NCBI GenBank assembly: GCA_035715725.1
Contig: DASTKT010000006.1
Location: 1-24,590, forward strand
From: JADGGV01 sp035715725
Lineage (GTDB): Bacteria; Gemmatimonadota; Gemmatimonadetes; Longimicrobiales; RSA9
Reading direction: 5' to 3'
Length of the DNA stretch: 24,590 nucleotides
Part shown: in pieces, positions 20,419 to 24,590 of the stretch
How the letters are laid out: each line of letters opens with the position of its first letter
How positions within the stretch are numbered: the stretch's first letter is position 1
Made by a program: the position numbers and the translations under genes
The notes under the pieces: model-generated
Seen by the model: the letters and a program-made list of their open reading frames with translations, nothing else
Told to the model about the DNA's origin: nothing
Databases searched by the model: none

Positions 20419-22128
20419 ATGTCCTTTCTTCCCAAGCGGTTACGCCTCCTCGTGCCGGTGCTCTCGCTCTTCGCGCCCGCCGGCCTCGCGCACGCTCAGG
20501 CGCCGCGCGCCACCGCCGACCCGCGCTTCGACTGGTTCGAGTACCAGGGCCGCGACTCGGTCTACCAGGTGTTCGCGCCGCGCGCGGGCGAGTACCTGAA
20601 CCCGATCCTCGCCGGCTTCCACGCCGATCCGAGCATTACGCGCGTCGGCGACGACTACTACCTCGTCAACTCGAGCTTCACCTACTTTCCGGGGCTCCCG
20701 ATCTTCCACAGCCGCGACCTCGTGAGCTGGACGCAGATCGGCAGCGCGCTGGACCGGCCGTCGCAGCTCTCGTTCGACACGCTCGGCATCTCGCGCGGCA
20801 TCTTCGCGCCGGCGATCACCGAGCACGCCGGCACGTTCTACCTGATCACGACGTGCGCCGACTGCGGCGGCAACTTCCTGATCACGGCGACGGACCCGCG
20901 CGGCCCGTGGTCCGACCCGGTCTGGCTCCCGGAGGTGGACGGGATCGACCCGTCGCTCTTCTTCGACGACGACGGCCGCGCCTACGTCGTCAACAACGGG
21001 CCGCCCGTCGGGGAGCCGTTGTACCCGGGGCATCGCGCGCTCTGGATCCAGGAGTTCGACGCGGCGCGGAAGAAGATGGTGGGGCCGCGCACGGTGATCG
21101 TGAACGGCGGGGTCGACCTGTCGAAGAAGCCGATCTGGATCGAGGGCCCGCACATCTTCCGCCTGAACGGCCACTACTACCTCATCGCCGCGGAGGGCGG
21201 CACCGCCGAGCAGCACTCCGAGGTCGTGTTCCGCAGCGACTCGGTGCGCGGACCCTACGTGCCGTACGAGCACAACCCGATCCTGACGCAGCGGCACCTC
21301 GACCCCGCGCGGCCGTTCCCGATCACGTCCACCGGCCACGCGGAGTTCGTGCGCACGCCGGCCGACGAGTGGTGGGCGGTCTTCCTCGGCGCCCGGCCCT
21401 ACATTGGCGACCGCTACAACACCGGCCGGGAGACGTTCCTCCTCCCCGTCCACTGGGTCGACGGCTGGCCGGTGATGACCACCGGCGACGAGACGGTGCC
21501 CTACCGCCATGCCCGGCCCACGCTGCCGGCGCAGCCGCCCGCCCCGGTGCCCACGAGCGGCAACTTCACCGTACGCGACGACTTCGCCTCGCCGCATCTC
21601 GCGCCGTACTGGGACCGGATCCGCACGCCGCGCGAGACGTGGTACGACCTGACCTCCACGCCCGGCTGGCTGACGCTCCGCGCGCGCCCCGCGGACCTGG
21701 CCGCGCGGACGCAGCCGTCGTTCCTCGGCCGGCGCCAGCAGCACCAGCGCGCCTCGGCGTCCACCGCCATGGTCTACCGCCCGGGCAGGCCCGGGGACCG
21801 CGCCGGCCTCGTCGCGTTCCAGAACGACGACTACTTCTACTTCCTGGGCGTCACGCAGGTGGACGGCCGGCCGGTGATCGAGCTGGAGAAGCACGCCGCC
21901 GGGAAGGCCGAGGTCGTGGCGACGGCGCCGCTGCGCGCCCCGCCCGACGCCCCGCTCTACCTCCGCATCGCGGCCCGCGGCGACCGCTACGACTTCTTCT
22001 ACGGCCACCACCCCGGCGAGTGGACGCCGCTCGCGCAGGGCGCCGACGGCACGATCCTCAGCACGAAGGTCGCCGGCGGCTTCGTCGGGGCGTACTTCGG
22101 GGTGTACGCGTACACGCCGGGGCGGTGA
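20419..22128 (+). CDS. GH43 beta-xylosidase/arabinofuranosidase with C-terminal beta-sandwich
   Basis: A 569-residue exported enzyme; the ATG at 20419 follows GGAG by 5 bases and the Sec signal ends at AHAQ (residue 27). The five-bladed propeller of GH43 has its three acids: Asp70 in FHADPS (base), Asp177 in DGIDPSLFF (pKa modulator) and Glu242 in WIEGPHIF (acid). From about 375 a concanavalin-like C-terminal domain typical of beta-xylosidases (GH43_C2) follows: FTVRDDFASPHLAPYWDRIR, then NDDYFYFLGV. With GH115 and GH3 upstream it would finish side-chain and backbone removal of xylo-oligosaccharides in the periplasm. Activity on xylose or arabinose ends cannot be decided. Convergent to the ABC transporter genes. 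Confidence 0.94.
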   Translation: MSFLPKRLRLLVPVLSLFAPAGLAHAQAPRATADPRFDWFEYQGRDSVYQVFAPRAGEYLNPILAGFHADPSITRVGDDYYLVNSSFTYFPGLPIFHSRDLVSWTQIGSALDRPSQLSFDTLGISRGIFAPAITEHAGTFYLITTCADCGGNFLITATDPRGPWSDPVWLPEVDGIDPSLFFDDDGRAYVVNNGPPVGEPLYPGHRALWIQEFDAARKKMVGPRTVIVNGGVDLSKKPIWIEGPHIFRLNGHYYLIAAEGGTAEQHSEVVFRSDSVRGPYVPYEHNPILTQRHLDPARPFPITSTGHAEFVRTPADEWWAVFLGARPYIGDRYNTGRETFLLPVHWVDGWPVMTTGDETVPYRHARPTLPAQPPAPVPTSGNFTVRDDFASPHLAPYWDRIRTPRETWYDLTSTPGWLTLRARPADLAARTQPSFLGRRQQHQRASASTAMVYRPGRPGDRAGLVAFQNDDYFYFLGVTQVDGRPVIELEKHAAGKAEVVATAPLRAPPDAPLYLRIAARGDRYDFFYGHHPGEWTPLAQGADGTILSTKVAGGFVGAYFGVYAYTPGR

Positions 22129-22169
22129 GGGCGGAACGCGAGGCGAAGGCACCGATCCCGATAGCCGAA

Positions 22170-22185
22170 GGCGCTGAGATCGAGA
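22170..22185 (+). repeat. second copy of a 16-mer from the 13116-13376 palindrome
   Basis: GGCGCTGAGATCGAGA is identical to 13360-13375. It lies in the 86-base gap between the convergent GH43 and ABC ATPase genes, the same kind of position as the large palindrome. A short CGGCGCTG/GATCGAG-type element between convergent stops suggests a family of intergenic repeats. Confidence 0.55.
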
Positions 22186-22214
22186 TCGAGCCTCCCCCCG
22201 CTCCGCCGCCGACG

Positions 22215-23747
22215 TTACTCGCCGCCGCCGGCCCGCTCCGGCACCGCGACCGCCCCCGCCTCCACCCCCGCCATCAGCGAGAGCAGCCCGTCCTGCGTCG
22301 CCTGGCCGCGCGCGACTTCGCCCACGAGCCGGCCGGCGCGGAGCACGAGGATGCGGCCGGAGAGGCTGAGGACCTCGGGGAGCTCGCTGGAGATGAGGAG
22401 GATGGCGCTCCCCTGGGCGGCGAGCTGATCGATGAGGGCGTGGATCTCGGCCTTGGCGCCGACGTCGACGCCGCGGGTGGGCTCGTCGAGGATGAGGATG
22501 CGGGAGCGGGCGGCGAGCCAGCGGGCGAGGACGATCTTCTGCTGGTTTCCGCCGGAGAGGCCCGCGGCGAGGGCATCGACGCCGGGGGCGCGGACGCGGA
22601 GACGGTGGAAGTAGTCCGTGGCGAGCGCACGCTCGTGGGCGCGGCGGATCCAGGAGAGGCGGGAGAGGCGGCGGAGGATCGGCAGGGAGGTGTTGTGGAG
22701 TCCGCTCTCGGAGAGGACGAGCCCCTGGCGCTTGCGGTCCTCGGGGACGAGGCCGATGCGGAGGCGGATGGCCTGGCTGGGGGTGTCGATGCGGACGGGG
22801 CGGCCGTCGAGGAGGATGCGGCCGCGGACGCCGCGCTCGAGGCCGAAGATGGCCTGGGCGAGCTCGGAGCGGCCGGCGCCGACGAGGCCGGCCAGGCCGA
22901 CGACCTCTCCGGCGCGGAGCGAGAAGGAGATGTCCTCGAACTTCCCGGGGCAGGAGAGGTGCTCGACGCGGAGCAGCTCGCCGCCGGGGGCGGCGTCGAG
23001 GTGACTGGGGAAGTACTCGGCGAGCGGGCGGCCGATCATGAGGCCGACGAGCTCGGCCTCGGAGAGCTGGTCGGTGGGGCGCGTGGCGACGTGGCGGCCG
23101 TCGCGGAGCACGCTCACCGTGTCGCACAGGCTGAAGATCTCGGGCATCCGGTGCGAGACGTAGATGCACGTGACGCCGCGGAGCTTGAGGCGCCGGATGA
23201 GCGCGTAGAGGCGCTCGGCCTCGACCTGGCTGAGGCTGCTGGTGGGCTCGTCGAAGACGATGATGCGGGCGCCGCCGCCGACGGCGGCGGCGATCTGGAC
23301 GAGCTGCTGCTGCGCGATGGTGAGCTCGCCGAGCGGGCGGCGGACGTCGAGGCGGGCGCCGATCTCCTCGAGCATGGCGGCGGCGCGCCGCTCCGTCTCA
23401 CGCCAGTCCACCCAGCCGCGGCGGGCGGGGAGCGTGCCGAGGCAGAGGTTCTCGGCGACGGAGATGTTGCCGCAGAACGCCAGCTCCTGGTGGACCATGC
23501 CCACGCCGGCGGCGAGCGCGTCTCGCGGGCCGGCGAAGCGGACCTCCGTGCCGTGGACGAGGAGGCGGCCGGCATCCGGCGCGTGGATGCCGGCCAGGAT
23601 CTTCCCGAGCGTGGACTTGCCGGCGCCGTTCTCGCCGCAGAGCGCGTGGCAGCTGCCGGCCTCGATGGCGAGCGAGACGTCGCTCAGGGCGAGGGCGCCG
23701 GGGAAGCGCTTGGTGATCCCCTCGAAGCGAACGGCCGGCTCCGCCAT
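22215..23747 (-). CDS. CUT2-family sugar ABC transporter ATP-binding protein (two ABC domains)
   Basis: The 510-residue protein has the duplicated nucleotide-binding layout of RbsA/XylG/AraG. Domain 1: Walker A GENGAGKST (38-46), signature-like LTIAQQQ, Walker B IIVFDEPTSSLS. Domain 2: degenerate Walker A GLVGAGRSE, full signature LSGGNQQK, Walker B ILILDEPTRGVD, as is usual for this family. It would power import of a monosaccharide, probably a pentose given the neighbouring xylan enzymes. It starts 12 bases after the stop of the substrate-binding protein and lacks a good ribosome site, so translation is likely coupled. The permease gene normally next in such operons is absent: the next gene is GH43 on the opposite strand. 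Confidence 0.95.
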   Translation of the reverse strand: MAEPAVRFEGITKRFPGALALSDVSLAIEAGSCHALCGENGAGKSTLGKILAGIHAPDAGRLLVHGTEVRFAGPRDALAAGVGMVHQELAFCGNISVAENLCLGTLPARRGWVDWRETERRAAAMLEEIGARLDVRRPLGELTIAQQQLVQIAAAVGGGARIIVFDEPTSSLSQVEAERLYALIRRLKLRGVTCIYVSHRMPEIFSLCDTVSVLRDGRHVATRPTDQLSEAELVGLMIGRPLAEYFPSHLDAAPGGELLRVEHLSCPGKFEDISFSLRAGEVVGLAGLVGAGRSELAQAIFGLERGVRGRILLDGRPVRIDTPSQAIRLRIGLVPEDRKRQGLVLSESGLHNTSLPILRRLSRLSWIRRAHERALATDYFHRLRVRAPGVDALAAGLSGGNQQKIVLARWLAARSRILILDEPTRGVDVGAKAEIHALIDQLAAQGSAILLISSELPEVLSLSGRILVLRAGRLVGEVARGQATQDGLLSLMAGVEAGAVAVPERAGGGE

Positions 23748-23759
23748 GGGACGGGGCGG

Positions 23760-24590
23760 CTAGCGCTGCGCGAGGTAGGAGGCGGGGACGTCCGTGAAGC
23801 CCCACGCCTTGAGCTGGCGCGCCCAGTCGCCGAGGTTGTCCTTGCTCACGCGGACCAGCTCCATCGGGATGATCTGCGGCACGTCCCTGTGGAAGTGGAG
23901 CTTGTCGACGATCGTCTTCACGCCGACGTACCCCCACTGGTAGACCGGCTGGGCCAGGAGCACGGGGGCGATCCCCTTCTCGACGTAGGCGAGCTCCGCC
24001 GGGAGCGCATCGACCGCGACCACCTTGGTCCGCGAGGGGTCGAGGTCGGTCAGCAGCGTGCGGGTGAAGAGCGGCCACCCGCCGACCATCGCCCAGCCGC
24101 GCACGTCGGGGTACGCGTTGTTCACGCGGACCACCTCCGCGGCCGCATCCTGCGGCGTCTCGATGTGGTGGAACGCGTCGACGATGCGGATCCCCGGGTA
24201 CCTCGCGGCTGCCTCCCGCACGCCCTGCACGCGCCGCTGCAGGTTCGGCGCGTTCTGGTTCCCCGCCAGGATGGCGACGGCGCCCTTCCCGTCCATCAGC
24301 CTGGCCAGCTCGTCCATGACCGCCTGGCCGGTCTTGAGGTCGTCCACGCCGTAGTAGGCGAAGCGCTTCGACTGCGGCGCATCGCTGTCGAACGTCATGA
24401 CGGCGACGCCGCGGCCGACGGCATCGTTGATCGCGCCGGTCACCTTGCTCGCGTCCGAGCAGGAGATGAGGATGGCGTCCGCGCCGTCGTTCACCGCCTG
24501 CTGGATGCGCTGGGCCTGGACCTGCCCGTCCTCCTGCGGCGGCGTGAGCCAGGCGACCTCGACCGTGAGGCCGGGGTTCTGCTCCGAGAG
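23760..24590 (-). CDS. periplasmic sugar-binding protein of a CUT2 ABC importer, N-terminus outside the window
   Basis: The frame is open to the window edge, so about 276 residues of the C-terminal part are visible; the GTG at 24494 is internal. It is a type I periplasmic-binding protein (Peripla_BP_4, RbsB-like): GLTVEVAWLTPPQEDGQVQA, NDGADAILISCSDASKVTGA, GVAVMTFDSDAPQSKRFAYY, then KGAVAILAGNQNAPNLQRRV, and a C-terminal half with GIAPVLLAQPVYQWGYVGVK. It binds the sugar in the periplasm and hands it to the permease. It precedes the ATPase gene by 12 bases. Ligand unknown; pentose or a xylan-derived sugar is likely from context. Confidence 0.92.
   Translation of the reverse strand, partial: LSEQNPGLTVEVAWLTPPQEDGQVQAQRIQQAVNDGADAILISCSDASKVTGAINDAVGRGVAVMTFDSDAPQSKRFAYYGVDDLKTGQAVMDELARLMDGKGAVAILAGNQNAPNLQRRVQGVREAAARYPGIRIVDAFHHIETPQDAAAEVVRVNNAYPDVRGWAMVGGWPLFTRTLLTDLDPSRTKVVAVDALPAELAYVEKGIAPVLLAQPVYQWGYVGVKTIVDKLHFHRDVPQIIPMELVRVSKDNLGDWARQLKAWGFTDVPASYLAQR

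Noticed and set aside
1..24590. tRNA, rRNA, insertion sequences, prophage genes
   Set aside because: No tRNA-like cloverleaf, rRNA segment, transposase or phage structural protein was recognised on either strand.

Overview
The window looks like a piece of chromosome from a GC-rich soil-type bacterium, most likely Gemmatimonadota. This is an inference from gene style: small plug-domain lipoproteins, DUF4258/DUF2283 pairs, Tat and Sec exported enzymes, very high GC. There is no rRNA or marker gene to confirm it. There are two parts with a sharp join near 6,020-6,100.

Part A (1 to about 6,027) reads as a gene-cassette array of integron type. Its small unrelated genes are all on the minus strand: a SAM methyltransferase (cut by the window edge), an unclear ORF, an XRE antitoxin with a HigB/Gp49-like toxin, a class A beta-lactamase, a carboxypeptidase-regulatory-like lipoprotein, a two-helix membrane protein, a DUF4258-DUF2283 pair, a VOC/glyoxalase protein and a secreted glycine-rich protein. 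They are separated by related imperfect palindromes of about 120-145 bp (757-880, 3235-3356, 3893-4036, 5363-5497, with shorter remnants at 1658-1692 and perhaps 2639-2712). These have the layout of attC sites: short outer boxes of the RYYYAAC/GTTRRRY type, then an inner CGGTTACCG/CGGTAACCG pair, then a variable stem. The first bases of the rightmost cassette are complementary over 10 bp to the outer box of its own repeat, which is the expected relation for an integron cassette. No integrase gene is visible, so as seen here it is a cluster of attC sites lacking an integrase. Two cassette genes carry apparent nonsense codons (the toxin and the DUF4258 protein).

Part B (about 6,100 to the end) is more GC-rich and ordinary chromosomal. 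A cupin gene faces an operon of a creatininase-family amidohydrolase and an AidB-like acyl-CoA dehydrogenase across a long hairpin. Then come an M15-like peptidase lipoprotein, a stand-alone TonB/SusC plug-domain lipoprotein, and a carbohydrate region: aldose 1-epimerase, a second plug-like lipoprotein on the minus strand, then GH3 glycosidase, GntR/FCD regulator, GH115 xylan alpha-glucuronidase and GH43 beta-xylosidase on the plus strand. Convergent to these lie the ATPase and the substrate-binding protein of a CUT2 (ribose/xylose type) sugar ABC importer; the permease is not in view. Together GH115, GH43, GH3, the epimerase and the importer suggest breakdown of glucuronoxylan fragments outside the cytoplasm and uptake of the sugars, with the GntR protein as the probable local regulator.

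Intergenic regions in part B hold dispersed repeats: a roughly 260-bp palindrome at 13116-13376 that shares a 16-mer with 22170-22185, and two inverted copies of a CTCTGCG-type repeat, one of which has become the end of the GH115 coding sequence while the other supplies the leader of the GH43 gene.
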